Positions 25,271 through 33,401 of a DNA stretch of 37,631 nt are shown one piece after another (the first letter of the stretch is position 1; every line of letters begins with the position of its first letter). The position numbers and the translations under genes were made by a program. This DNA comes from Pseudomonadota bacterium. Lineage in GTDB: Bacteria; Pseudomonadota; Gammaproteobacteria; Burkholderiales; JABEVD01. The stretch covers positions 1 through 37,631 of the forward strand of contig JAJZRP010000017.1 in the NCBI GenBank assembly GCA_021802655.1, in the 5' to 3' direction. The notes beneath the pieces are model-generated. The model was not told the origin of the DNA and ran no database searches. It saw nothing but the letters and a program-made list of their open reading frames with translations.

Positions 25271-25447
25271 ATGGTCAGGACAATGTGCATGGATTCGCTG
25301 GAATGGCAGCAGGAATCCTGCAGCGAGATGGAGCAACTCCATCGGAGCCCCCAACCCGCAAACCGGCAGGAGCATATTCCGCCGGATTTGGCCGATGCCG
25401 ATGTAGATGCATTTCTTCGCAGAATGTATGCGTTGCAGCAATGTTGA
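25271..25447 (+). CDS. 58-residue protein at the head of the chemotaxis cluster
   Basis: ATG 25271 is preceded by AAGGGAGG with a five-base spacer, the best ribosome site in the window, and the frame runs 58 codons to TGA 25445. The product is acidic and glutamine-rich in its first half (MDSLEWQQESCSEMEQL), followed by a Pro-rich stretch and a C-terminal helix (DADVDAFLRRMYALQQC). It carries three cysteines and has no signal peptide. I recognise no family. It sits 67 bases ahead of the first CheV gene and behind a sigma-28-like promoter, so a role linked to motility is a reasonable guess. Confidence 0.6.
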   Translation: MVRTMCMDSLEWQQESCSEMEQLHRSPQPANRQEHIPPDLADADVDAFLRRMYALQQC

Positions 25448-25514
25448 TGCAAGGTTAGAATTGGACTTGACGAGCATCGCAGATCCGTATTGAACTCAAA
25501 CAAAGGCGAGCGGC

Positions 25515-26453
25515 ATGTCCGAACTCTTAAAGAACATCGATGCACGCACCAAGCTGGCGGGCACGAACAAGCTTGAAATCCTGCTTTTTTCGCTGGGGAC
25601 GGACATCAAAAGCGGAAGGACAGAGTGTTTCGGCATCAACGTTTTCAAGGTGCGCGAAGTCATGCGAACACCTGAAGTCACGCGCGCCCCCGACATGCCT
25701 TCCGCCGTGGAGGGCATGGTGAGCCTGCGCGGCGTACTGGTTCCGGTCGTCGATATCGCAAAATATGCCGGAATCGAGACGGGGAAAAAACCCGAAATCC
25801 TGATCGTGACGGAATACAACGGGCATACTCAGGGATTTTTGGTCGAATCGGTGGACATCATCCTGCGCCTTGACTGGTCGGCCATGAAGGTTCCTCCCGA
25901 AATGCTGACAGCGAAAATGGGCGGACTTGTCACGGCAGTGACGGAACTGGACGACGGACGCCTCGTAATGCTGCTCGACGTGGAAAAGATTCTTTCCGAA
26001 ACCAGCCGGTTCGACGACAGCCACCTGTTCGTCGGAATCCGGCCGCTGGAAGCCAAACGCACGATCTTTTTCGCAGACGATTCCTCGGTCGCGAGAAAGC
26101 AGATCGAAAACACCCTCAATGCGATGAACATCGACTACATGAGCGCGGTGAACGGAAAGCAGGCCTGGGACGAACTCCAGATCCTTGCGGCCCGGGCGGA
26201 AGCGACCCATACCCCGTTGAAGGATGTCATCCAGCTGATCCTGACCGACGTGGAAATGCCGGAGATGGACGGCTATCTCCTGACCAAGAAGATCAAGAGC
26301 GACCCGAGATTCGCCGGAATTCCGGTCATCATGCACTCCTCCCTTTCCGGAATGTCCAACCAGCAGCTCGGGCAGTCGGTGGGCGTGGACGAATACGTAT
26401 CGAAATTCGAGCCGCACAAGCTCGCAGCGACGCTGACACGCCTGCTCGCATAG
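25515..26453 (+). CDS. cheV: CheV-type chemotaxis coupling protein (CheW + receiver), copy 1
   Basis: This 312-residue cytosolic protein has a CheW-like coupling domain (about 20-170, with FGINVFKVREVM and GMVSLRGVLVPVVDI) and a C-terminal response-regulator receiver (about 183-312, with FADDSS, the phospho-acceptor block LTDVEMPEMDGY and the later MHSSLS and SKFEP). CheV links receptors to CheA, and its phosphorylation tunes adaptation. It starts 67 bases after the 58-codon gene and is followed after nine bases by a second CheV. No cheW is present in the cluster. Confidence 0.93.
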   Translation: MSELLKNIDARTKLAGTNKLEILLFSLGTDIKSGRTECFGINVFKVREVMRTPEVTRAPDMPSAVEGMVSLRGVLVPVVDIAKYAGIETGKKPEILIVTEYNGHTQGFLVESVDIILRLDWSAMKVPPEMLTAKMGGLVTAVTELDDGRLVMLLDVEKILSETSRFDDSHLFVGIRPLEAKRTIFFADDSSVARKQIENTLNAMNIDYMSAVNGKQAWDELQILAARAEATHTPLKDVIQLILTDVEMPEMDGYLLTKKIKSDPRFAGIPVIMHSSLSGMSNQQLGQSVGVDEYVSKFEPHKLAATLTRLLA

Positions 26454-26462
26454 GAGAAACGG

Positions 26463-27398
26463 ATGGAATTGAACGCAGACAATAACAAGACTCTTCTGGC
26501 GAGCATAGACGCCCGCACCACGCTGGCCGGATCGAACAAAATGGAGATCCTGCTGTTTTCGCTCGGCACGAGCGAGATATTCGGCATCAATGTCTTCAAG
26601 ATCCGGGAAGTGACCAGAACTCCGCCCATCACCAAGACGCCCAACATGCACGCCGGCGTCGTCGGGATCATTTCGTTGCGCGGCAATATCATCCCCGTCC
26701 TCAATCTGGCGAGCTTCCTCAATATCGACAAGCACGGAACCATCGGGGAAACCATGATGGTGACCGAATACAGCCGCCAAACCCAGGGTTTTCTGGTGGA
26801 AAGCGTCGACCGAATCATTCGCGTCGATTGGGAAAAGATGAGATCCCCCGAGGTCATGCTGACCGGAAACGAAGGCCTGATCACGTCCGTCACCGAACTC
26901 GATGATGGCAGGCTGGTTTCCATCCTGGATGTCGAACAAATACTGGTTCAGGCTTTCGGTGAAATCGATATCCCCGGAATCGTCCCGGTCCAGGCTGAAG
27001 GAGAAACGACGGTATTCTTCGCCGACGACTCCATGGTCGCGCGAAAGGAAATCATGCAGGTGCTCGACGGACTCGGCGTCAAATACTTCCAGGCGAACAA
27101 CGGCAGGGAAGCCTGGGACAAGCTCCAGGGCATGGCTGCCCAGGAAACGGATGGAGCGCTGCACGACAAGCTCAAACTGATTCTGGTCGATGCCGAAATG
27201 CCCGAGATGGACGGATACGTCCTGACCCGGAACATCAAGTCGGATAACCGTTTCTCCGGAATTCCCGTGGTCATGCACTCCTCCCTCTCCTCCGAGGCCA
27301 ACAAAGCCATGGGCAAAACCGTTGGGGTTGACGACTATGTTTCGAAATTCAACCCCGCCATTCTCGCCGAAACCATGCGGCAGTATCTGGAAAGATAA
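26463..27398 (+). CDS. cheV: CheV-type chemotaxis coupling protein, copy 2
   Basis: This 311-residue paralogue of the preceding protein has the same CheW-like and receiver domains (FGINVFKIREV and GIISLRGNIIPVL, then FADDSM, LVDAEMPEMDGY and MHSSLS). The pair probably arose by tandem duplication, with divergence greatest in the linker and the receiver's middle. AGGAGAAACGG precedes ATG 26463. Having two CheVs side by side suggests that they serve different receptors or give graded adaptation. Confidence 0.93.
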   Translation: MELNADNNKTLLASIDARTTLAGSNKMEILLFSLGTSEIFGINVFKIREVTRTPPITKTPNMHAGVVGIISLRGNIIPVLNLASFLNIDKHGTIGETMMVTEYSRQTQGFLVESVDRIIRVDWEKMRSPEVMLTGNEGLITSVTELDDGRLVSILDVEQILVQAFGEIDIPGIVPVQAEGETTVFFADDSMVARKEIMQVLDGLGVKYFQANNGREAWDKLQGMAAQETDGALHDKLKLILVDAEMPEMDGYVLTRNIKSDNRFSGIPVVMHSSLSSEANKAMGKTVGVDDYVSKFNPAILAETMRQYLER

Positions 27399-27427
27399 TT
27401 GACCAAAGAGACCCTATTCGGAATAAT
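27399..27427 (+). promoter_or_regulatory. Sigma-70 promoter for cheY-cheZ-cheA-mcp
   Basis: TTGACC (27399-27404) and AATAAT (27422-27427) each match consensus at five of six positions with the ideal 17-base spacer. The -35 begins immediately after the stop of the second cheV. A small hairpin, GCAGC-TTTC-GCTGC (27439-27452), lies in the predicted 5' leader of cheY. The promoter would allow cheY and later genes to be expressed apart from the cheV pair. Confidence 0.6.
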
Positions 27428-27481
27428 CCCTGAGTTGCGCAGCTTTCGCTGCATTTGGACGGGTTGATTTATGGAGAAGTT

Positions 27482-27871
27482 ATGGCGAATGCCGATTTGA
27501 AAATTCTGGTGGTTGACGATTTCTCGACGATGCGCAGGATTATCCGCAACCTGCTCAAGGAGTTGGGCTTTCCCAATGTCACCGAAGCGGAAGACGGCGT
27601 CGATGCGCTGAAGAAACTGCAGGGCGGAAATTTCGAGTTTGTCGTATCCGACTGGAACATGCCCAACATGAGCGGAATAGACCTGCTGAGAGCAATCCGC
27701 AAGGATCCCACGCTCAAGCATCTTCCCGTGCTCATGGTGACAGCCGAAGCCAAGAAGGAAAACATCATCGAGGCAGCCCAGGCGGGAGCGAGCGGCTACG
27801 TCGTCAAGCCTTTCACTGCTGCCGTGCTGGACGAAAAGCTCAACAAGATATTCAAGACTATGGGGATTTGA
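27482..27871 (+). CDS. cheY: Chemotaxis response regulator CheY
   Basis: This 129-residue single receiver domain has the canonical residues in the same numbering as E. coli CheY: D12-D13, phospho-acceptor D57, T87, Y106 and K109. Phospho-CheY binds the flagellar motor switch. ATG 27482 has GGAG upstream; ATG 27455 would add a nine-residue extension not found in the family. The stop is followed almost at once by cheZ. Confidence 0.96.
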   Translation: MANADLKILVVDDFSTMRRIIRNLLKELGFPNVTEAEDGVDALKKLQGGNFEFVVSDWNMPNMSGIDLLRAIRKDPTLKHLPVLMVTAEAKKENIIEAAQAGASGYVVKPFTAAVLDEKLNKIFKTMGI

Positions 27872-27873
27872 CC

Positions 27874-28599
27874 GTGGATGATTCCGAAGACCTGGAAGCG
27901 CTATTCGACTCCATCGTTCAGGCCGGCAGCGAGGAAAAGCCTGCCGAGCCCAAGATTAAGCCGTCCGCAACAACCGTGGCGGCGAAGCCTGCCGAGGGTG
28001 CTCCTCCCGTATTTTCCCAGATCGGCCAGCTGACGCGCAGCCTTTACGATGCGCTCCACGAACTGGGCTACGACAAGTCGATCGAGAAGGTAGTCAATTC
28101 CGTACCCGATGCGAATGATCGCCTCGCCTACATCGCCAACCTGACCCGGCAGGCAGCTGAGCGCGTGCTGAATGCGACCGAAGTCGCAAGGCCGATCCAG
28201 GACAGGATCGGGGATCGCGCCCAGCTGCTTTCCGGGCAGTGGCAGAAAGTGTTCGACAACCAGCTTTCGGTCGAAGAATTCAAGGAGCTCGCGATGCAGA
28301 CGCGGGATTATCTGAAGGACGTGCCCCACCAGGTGAAAGCCACCAATGACCAGCTCACGGAAATCATGATGGCGCAGGATTTCCAGGATCTGACCGGTCA
28401 GGTCATCAAGAAGGTGGTCGATATCGTGAGATCGGTGGAATCCCAGCTCGTTTGCCTGCTGATCGAAAATTCGCCCCAGGGTGAAGTGGCTGTTCCAGAA
28501 GGATTGATGAATGGCCCAGTGATCAGTGCAGATGGCAGAGTGGATGTCGTGACCAACCAGGCCCAGGTGGACGAACTTCTGGAAAGCCTAGGCTTTTGA
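27874..28599 (+). CDS. cheZ: CheY phosphatase CheZ
   Basis: CheZ speeds dephosphorylation of CheY. The 241-residue protein is mainly a long helical hairpin with the catalytic block AQDFQDLTGQVIKKV, in which D and Q are four residues apart, and the C-terminal CheY-binding helix QAQVDELLESLGF. The start is uncertain: GTG 27874 lies about nine bases from GGGG, whereas TTG 27868 overlaps the cheY stop as TTGA but sits too near that site. There is an acidic, poorly conserved N-terminal stretch. Confidence 0.93.
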   Translation: MDDSEDLEALFDSIVQAGSEEKPAEPKIKPSATTVAAKPAEGAPPVFSQIGQLTRSLYDALHELGYDKSIEKVVNSVPDANDRLAYIANLTRQAAERVLNATEVARPIQDRIGDRAQLLSGQWQKVFDNQLSVEEFKELAMQTRDYLKDVPHQVKATNDQLTEIMMAQDFQDLTGQVIKKVVDIVRSVESQLVCLLIENSPQGEVAVPEGLMNGPVISADGRVDVVTNQAQVDELLESLGF

Positions 28600-28610
28600 A
28601 AGGGGGCGAA

Positions 28611-30434
28611 ATGAACGACTTTGCTGGCAACGAGGAAATGCTGCAGGACTTCCTCCAGGAAGCTGGGGATCTGTTGTCGGATGTCGATAACAAGCTGGTC
28701 GATCTCGAGAAGGACCCGGGCGACAAGAAGCTGCTCAACGACATATTCAGGAATTTCCACACCATCAAGGGCGGCGCGGGATTTCTCAATGCCACCGAGA
28801 TGGTCAAGCTTTGCCATCTCACCGAAAATCTGTTCGACAAGCTCAGGAACGAAGAACTGACCATGAACCCCGTGATCATGGATGCGATTTTCGCAGCGAC
28901 AGGCGTGGTGCGCGACATGTTTGGCTCCCTTGCTCATTTCACCCAGCCCGCTCCCGCCGATGCCTCCCTGATCGCCACCCTGACTGCAGTGGTCAACGGA
29001 GAGGCCGCCTCCGCTGCGCCCGTTCCTCAACCGGCCTCGTCGTCGAACGGACCGGATTGGGCAGTACTCCACCAGAGCATCAGCGGCGCTCCCGCGCTTG
29101 AAGCGCCTGCCCCTGCCAACGCCCCGGCCGCGCCGAAGCGGGAACCGGCACATGAACCCGCCAGGGCGGCCCCCCGCCGCGATGGCGAAAAACCTCCTGT
29201 GGAAAAGGAAACCACGATCAGAATCGATACGGCAAGACTCGATCAGGTGCTCAATCTTTCCGGGGAAATCGGGCTGACGAAAAACCGCCTGAACTGCCTG
29301 AGGAACAACGTTCTTCAGGGGAAAACCGATCAGCATACCTTGCGCGATCTGGACGAAGCGGTCAACGAACTCGATCTCCTGGTCGGGGTGTTGCAGAACG
29401 CAGTCATGAAAACGCGCATGCAGCCCGTCGGGCGGCTTTTCCAGAAATACCCGCGCATGGCACGCGACCTCGCCCGTCAACTCGGCAAGGATCTGGAGCT
29501 CGAAATTACAGGTGAAGAAACCGAACTCGACAAAACCATGATCGAAGAGCTTTCCGATCCGCTCGTGCATCTGATCAGAAATGCGGTGGACCACGGCATC
29601 GAAACGCCCGAGGAGCGAATCGCTGCAGGAAAGCCGGAAAAAAGCATCGTCCGCCTCTCCGCCATACAGGCGGGGGACCACATCGTGATCGAAATTTCCG
29701 ACGACGGCCGCGGCATGAACGCTGCAGTGTTGAGGCGCAAAGCCCTCGAAAAGAAGATCGTCGACGAAGAAACGCTCAACAACATGGACGAGCAGCAGAG
29801 CCTGGGGATCATCTTCATGCCGGGCTTCTCGACCAAGGACCAGATTTCCAATGTTTCGGGCAGGGGCGTCGGCATGGATGTCGTCAAAACCAACATCCAG
29901 AAGCTCAACGGCAGGATAGAAATCTCTTCGGTGCAGGGCCAGGGATCGACCTTTTCGATCTACCTGCCGCTCACCCTCGCCATATTGCCTGTTCTGATCG
30001 TCCGGGTCGGCGAGCAGTCCTTCGCCGTGCCGCTTGCCATGGTGAGAGAAATCATCCCCATCAAACCGGAGGAAGTGCAGTCGGTTTCCGGCCGGGCGAC
30101 CATGGTGGTGCGCGACGAAGTACTTCCGATCCGGGCGCTCGCCGAGATGATAGGCTGGCCGCAGGAGGCACCCCCCAGCTACGGCGTACTCATGAAATCC
30201 GGCTCGAAATCCTTCATCCTCGCCGTGAGCAATTTCGTGGGAAGGGAGGATGTCGTCATCAAGCCCCTCAAGGGAATCAAGCCCAGGGGGGTGGCCGGAG
30301 CCACGCTTTCCGGCGACGGATCGATCGTGCTGATTCTGGACATGGCGGAATTGCTCTCCGGCGAATCAGCCACGAAATCCTCGCTATTCACTCAATCCAT
30401 AAAAAACCAGGAAGCCGGACTGGCGGCTGCCTGA
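28611..30434 (+). CDS. cheA: Chemotaxis histidine kinase CheA, short form without an evident P2 domain
   Basis: This 607-residue kinase takes receptor signals through CheW/CheV and phosphorylates CheY. The HPt (P1) domain spans about 1-105, with H50 in [12 protein letters not shown] Pro/Ala-rich linker of about 90 residues follows where the CheY-binding P2 domain would be. Then come the P3 dimerisation helices (from about 200), the P4 ATPase with [12 protein letters not shown] and SDDGRGM, and the P5 CheW-like domain. ATG 28611 is chosen because AGGGGG precedes it; TTG 28596 overlaps the cheZ stop. The absence of a folded P2 is inferred from composition and length. Confidence 0.94.
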   Translation: MNDFAGNEEMLQDFLQEAGDLLSDVDNKLVDLEKDPGDKKLLNDIFRNFHTIKGGAGFLNATEMVKLCHLTENLFDKLRNEELTMNPVIMDAIFAATGVVRDMFGSLAHFTQPAPADASLIATLTAVVNGEAASAAPVPQPASSSNGPDWAVLHQSISGAPALEAPAPANAPAAPKREPAHEPARAAPRRDGEKPPVEKETTIRIDTARLDQVLNLSGEIGLTKNRLNCLRNNVLQGKTDQHTLRDLDEAVNELDLLVGVLQNAVMKTRMQPVGRLFQKYPRMARDLARQLGKDLELEITGEETELDKTMIEELSDPLVHLIRNAVDHGIETPEERIAAGKPEKSIVRLSAIQAGDHIVIEISDDGRGMNAAVLRRKALEKKIVDEETLNNMDEQQSLGIIFMPGFSTKDQISNVSGRGVGMDVVKTNIQKLNGRIEISSVQGQGSTFSIYLPLTLAILPVLIVRVGEQSFAVPLAMVREIIPIKPEEVQSVSGRATMVVRDEVLPIRALAEMIGWPQEAPPSYGVLMKSGSKSFILAVSNFVGREDVVIKPLKGIKPRGVAGATLSGDGSIVLILDMAELLSGESATKSSLFTQSIKNQEAGLAAA

Positions 30435-30453
30435 CAGCAACAAAGGGGAAACA

Positions 30454-32082
30454 ATGAAAAAGATATGGAACTCGCTGAGTATCCAGGCCAAACTGCAAAT
30501 CCTGATTCAGGGTTTCCTGATCGTGGTGCTGGCCATTTCACAACGCTGGACCATGGACAACTTCGAGAAAAGAATGCTCGAAGAGGCGAAACATCGCGCT
30601 GCAATATCGGCCGACGGCCTGCTCAACGGCATGAACATGCTGATGATCACGGGAATGATCTCGGACCCTGCGAACAGAACGCTGATGGTCAGGAAAATGG
30701 GCGACTCCTCGGGGGTTGCCGAACTCAGGATCATCCGCGCGAAGCAGGTTTCAGACCAGTTCGGACCGGGGCTTCCTGAAGAACAGGCGAAAGACGATCT
30801 GGATCGCCAGGCGCTCGAAACCGAAAAACCCATCTTCAAAAAAACGACCCTGGCAGGCGGCAAGCCCGCCCTCAGAGCGGTAATCCCCTTCATCGAGAGC
30901 ACCAATTTCCGCGGAACGAACTGCCTGATGTGCCACCATGTCAAGGTTGGAAGCTCCAACGGAGCGGCCAATATCGTGCTCGACCTTTCCGACGATTACG
31001 ACGGCCTCAGAAGAGTCGACATGGGTCTCTGGATCGGCCAGCTGATCCTCCAGGTTCTGCTCTTTTTCGTCATAGGCTGGTTCATCCGCACCATCATCAA
31101 GCCCGTCAAGCATCTTCAGGCGGTGATCACGAACATGCAGCATGACAGCGACCTGACCAAACGGGTCGAAGTCGAAAGCAACGACGAAATCGGGCAGGCT
31201 GCAAAAGCCTTCAACGCGCTCGCGGAAAACTTCCAGAAGATCGTGCATCAGGTACATGGCTATGCCGACGAAGTGTCGCAATCCGCCACCCAGCTTGCCA
31301 GCACTTCCTCGAAAATATCCGAGGGGTCGCAGCAGCAAAGCTCCGCAGCTTTCTCGACTTCCGCAAGCGTGGAAGAAATCAGCACGAAAATCAGGGAAGT
31401 GGCGAAGAGCGCCGCCGAAACGGAAGGCATCGCCAATACCGCACAGGAACTGTCGAAAGCGGGACAGTCGGTCGCAATCAATGCGGCCCGGGAACTGACG
31501 AAGGTGGCAGGTTCGGTCAGCGAATCGGCCAAACTCATCTCGTCCCTGGAGCACCGATCCAACGAGATCGGGAAAATCGTCATGGTCATCAAGGAAATCG
31601 CCGACCAGACCAATCTTCTCGCGCTCAACGCGGCAATCGAGGCGGCGCGCGCCGGCGAGCAGGGAAGAGGTTTTGCGGTGGTGGCGGACGAAGTCAGAAA
31701 GCTTGCCGAGCGCACCGCCAATGCGACGACCGATATTGCCGTGATGATCGAAGAATTCTGCAAGGAGATCGAACAGGCCGTATCCATCATGGATCTGAGC
31801 AGCCGAGAAGTATCCACAGGCGTCAGTCTCACCAACGAAGCTGCGGAGTCGCTGGCCAAAATCAACGAAGGCGCACTCAACACGCTCGAAAAAATCCGCT
31901 CCATGGTCAGTGCAACCCAGGAGCAGAGCGCTGCCAGCCACGAGATTGCGCAAAGCGTCGAGAAAATCGCAGGATTCGCCCAGGAAAATTCATCTTCCAT
32001 CAGCGAAACTTCGCAGGCCCTGCACCATCTGGAATTGCTCGCCGCGAAATTGCAGGAATCGGTTGCGAGATTCAAGATCTGA
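30454..32082 (+). CDS. Methyl-accepting chemoreceptor with periplasmic c-type heme motif
   Basis: This 542-residue receptor has a transmembrane helix at about 13-33, a periplasmic region of about 160 residues, a second helix near 195-215, a HAMP domain, and a cytoplasmic signalling hairpin whose tip reads [40 protein letters not shown] (split here only by sense). The periplasmic part contains C157-LM-C160-H161, a CxxCH heme-attachment motif, as in the Tll0287/DUF3365-like heme sensor domains. A role in sensing redox state, oxygen or NO is inferred from that. No CheR/CheB docking pentapeptide is seen at the C-terminus. It ends the cheY-cheZ-cheA transcript. Confidence 0.92.
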   Translation: MKKIWNSLSIQAKLQILIQGFLIVVLAISQRWTMDNFEKRMLEEAKHRAAISADGLLNGMNMLMITGMISDPANRTLMVRKMGDSSGVAELRIIRAKQVSDQFGPGLPEEQAKDDLDRQALETEKPIFKKTTLAGGKPALRAVIPFIESTNFRGTNCLMCHHVKVGSSNGAANIVLDLSDDYDGLRRVDMGLWIGQLILQVLLFFVIGWFIRTIIKPVKHLQAVITNMQHDSDLTKRVEVESNDEIGQAAKAFNALAENFQKIVHQVHGYADEVSQSATQLASTSSKISEGSQQQSSAAFSTSASVEEISTKIREVAKSAAETEGIANTAQELSKAGQSVAINAARELTKVAGSVSESAKLISSLEHRSNEIGKIVMVIKEIADQTNLLALNAAIEAARAGEQGRGFAVVADEVRKLAERTANATTDIAVMIEEFCKEIEQAVSIMDLSSREVSTGVSLTNEAAESLAKINEGALNTLEKIRSMVSATQEQSAASHEIAQSVEKIAGFAQENSSSISETSQALHHLELLAAKLQESVARFKI

Positions 32083-32155
32083 CTGGCCTGTTTCATTTGG
32101 GGCAGATGTCCATTAACATGACGGATTTCGTTTGAATAGGCTATCGTTGTATTTT

Positions 32156-33400
32156 ATGCGCCCCGGATTTGGCTTGCTCGAATTGAAGAAAGGAAGCGTT
32201 TTGGCCCTGGTCATGCTGGCTTTCGCCGGCCAGGCCTCCGCTATTGGAATCGGCATATTGAAAGTCGATTCCCATCTCGGGGAAGCCTTCAGGGCTTCGG
32301 TGAAGATCGTTGCCTCTCCCGATGAAACCGTGGATGCTTCCTGCATTTCGCTGGATCAGTCTGCTTCGGATAACGGCATTTTCCAACTGGGAAGCGCGAG
32401 ACTCGGAGTCGGGGCCGCCAACGGAAGTCGAATCGTCAGAATAGCGACGGATCAGAAAATCAACGAGCCCATCGTCACACTCAGGCTCCGCATCCATTGC
32501 GGCGATCAGGGCGCAATCGAGAAATCCTTCACCGTGTTCCTCGATCCCCCATCGACCTCCCCCGAAGTTCCCGAAGCCGCCGAACCGATCGGGAAGCCCC
32601 TGAGTGAGAAAACACCAGCGGAAAAGGCCCACGCTGCAAGGGCGCCTGCGGAAGAATCCACGGGAAATCTTTTCAGGATCAAGCCCAACGATACGCTTTC
32701 CGGCATAGCGCACGATTTCTTCCCGAACAGCACGATGGCGCAAAGGCGTTTCATGGCTGCCGTGCTGAGGGAAAACCCCGAACTCTCGCCGAATCATCTC
32801 GAAGCAGGATCGCAAATCAGGATTCCCGATATCGGACCCAAAGGGCCGCTTGCCAAGCCGGCAAAACCGGAGCTTAAAGCTTCCGCAAGTAAAAAGGCTG
32901 TGGTGCCGGCAGCAAAAGCAGCAGCGAAGCCCGCATTCCATCTGGATATCGTCTCAAGCGCGCCCAAGCCGGAAGCCAGGCCCAACAACGCAGCCCAGGA
33001 CCTGAAGCGCACGGAAACGCAGCTGATTGCCAGGGCAGACGACCAGACTGTCCAGATGCTGCAGTTGCAGGGGCAGGTCAAAACGCTGGAAGCGAAACTC
33101 GCCGAGCTGCAGAGCCGGATTGCCGTTGCCGACAGGCTCCTCGCCAAGATCAATGCCGCGAAAATCCAGCCGCCGCCTCCGCCAGCCGCAACCTTCCCGA
33201 AATGGGCATGGATGGCAGCCGCCCTGCTCGCATTGCTGGCAGTGGCCGCCGGAATCTTCTGGTACCTGATGAAAAAAAGGAAAGCCGCGGAACAAAGCCT
33301 GCTTATGGATCGGTACCTTGATCCGAAACGGTCCAGTCCTTCCCTGATCGACCCTCTGGATTATTTCGAATCAGACTCGTCCGGCCAGCAGAAATGGTAG
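32156..33400 (+). CDS. FimV-like protein with LysM domain
   Basis: This 414-residue protein has a probable signal peptide (to about ASA at residue 30). A beta-rich domain follows that resembles the FimV N-terminus (IGILKVDSHLGEAFRASVKI). The LysM-type peptidoglycan-binding domain (about 173-225, FRIKPNDTLSGIAHDF through LEAGSQIRIP) comes next, then a Lys/Ala/Pro-rich stretch, a coiled coil (about 280-330), one transmembrane helix (about 345-367) and a short cytoplasmic tail. FimV proteins organise the cell pole, type IV pili and chemosensory machinery, so the position next to a chemotaxis operon fits. ATG 32156 is the most plausible start; upstream TTG and downstream TTG alternatives exist and no ribosome site is strong. 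Confidence 0.78.
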   Translation: MRPGFGLLELKKGSVLALVMLAFAGQASAIGIGILKVDSHLGEAFRASVKIVASPDETVDASCISLDQSASDNGIFQLGSARLGVGAANGSRIVRIATDQKINEPIVTLRLRIHCGDQGAIEKSFTVFLDPPSTSPEVPEAAEPIGKPLSEKTPAEKAHAARAPAEESTGNLFRIKPNDTLSGIAHDFFPNSTMAQRRFMAAVLRENPELSPNHLEAGSQIRIPDIGPKGPLAKPAKPELKASASKKAVVPAAKAAAKPAFHLDIVSSAPKPEARPNNAAQDLKRTETQLIARADDQTVQMLQLQGQVKTLEAKLAELQSRIAVADRLLAKINAAKIQPPPPPAATFPKWAWMAAALLALLAVAAGIFWYLMKKRKAAEQSLLMDRYLDPKRSSPSLIDPLDYFESDSSGQQKW

Positions 33401-33401
33401 C

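Noticed and set aside
25527-27278. A 583-codon frame on the minus strand across both cheV genes
   Set aside because: It is the antisense frame of two clear CheV genes; its internal repetition reflects the duplication on the other strand.
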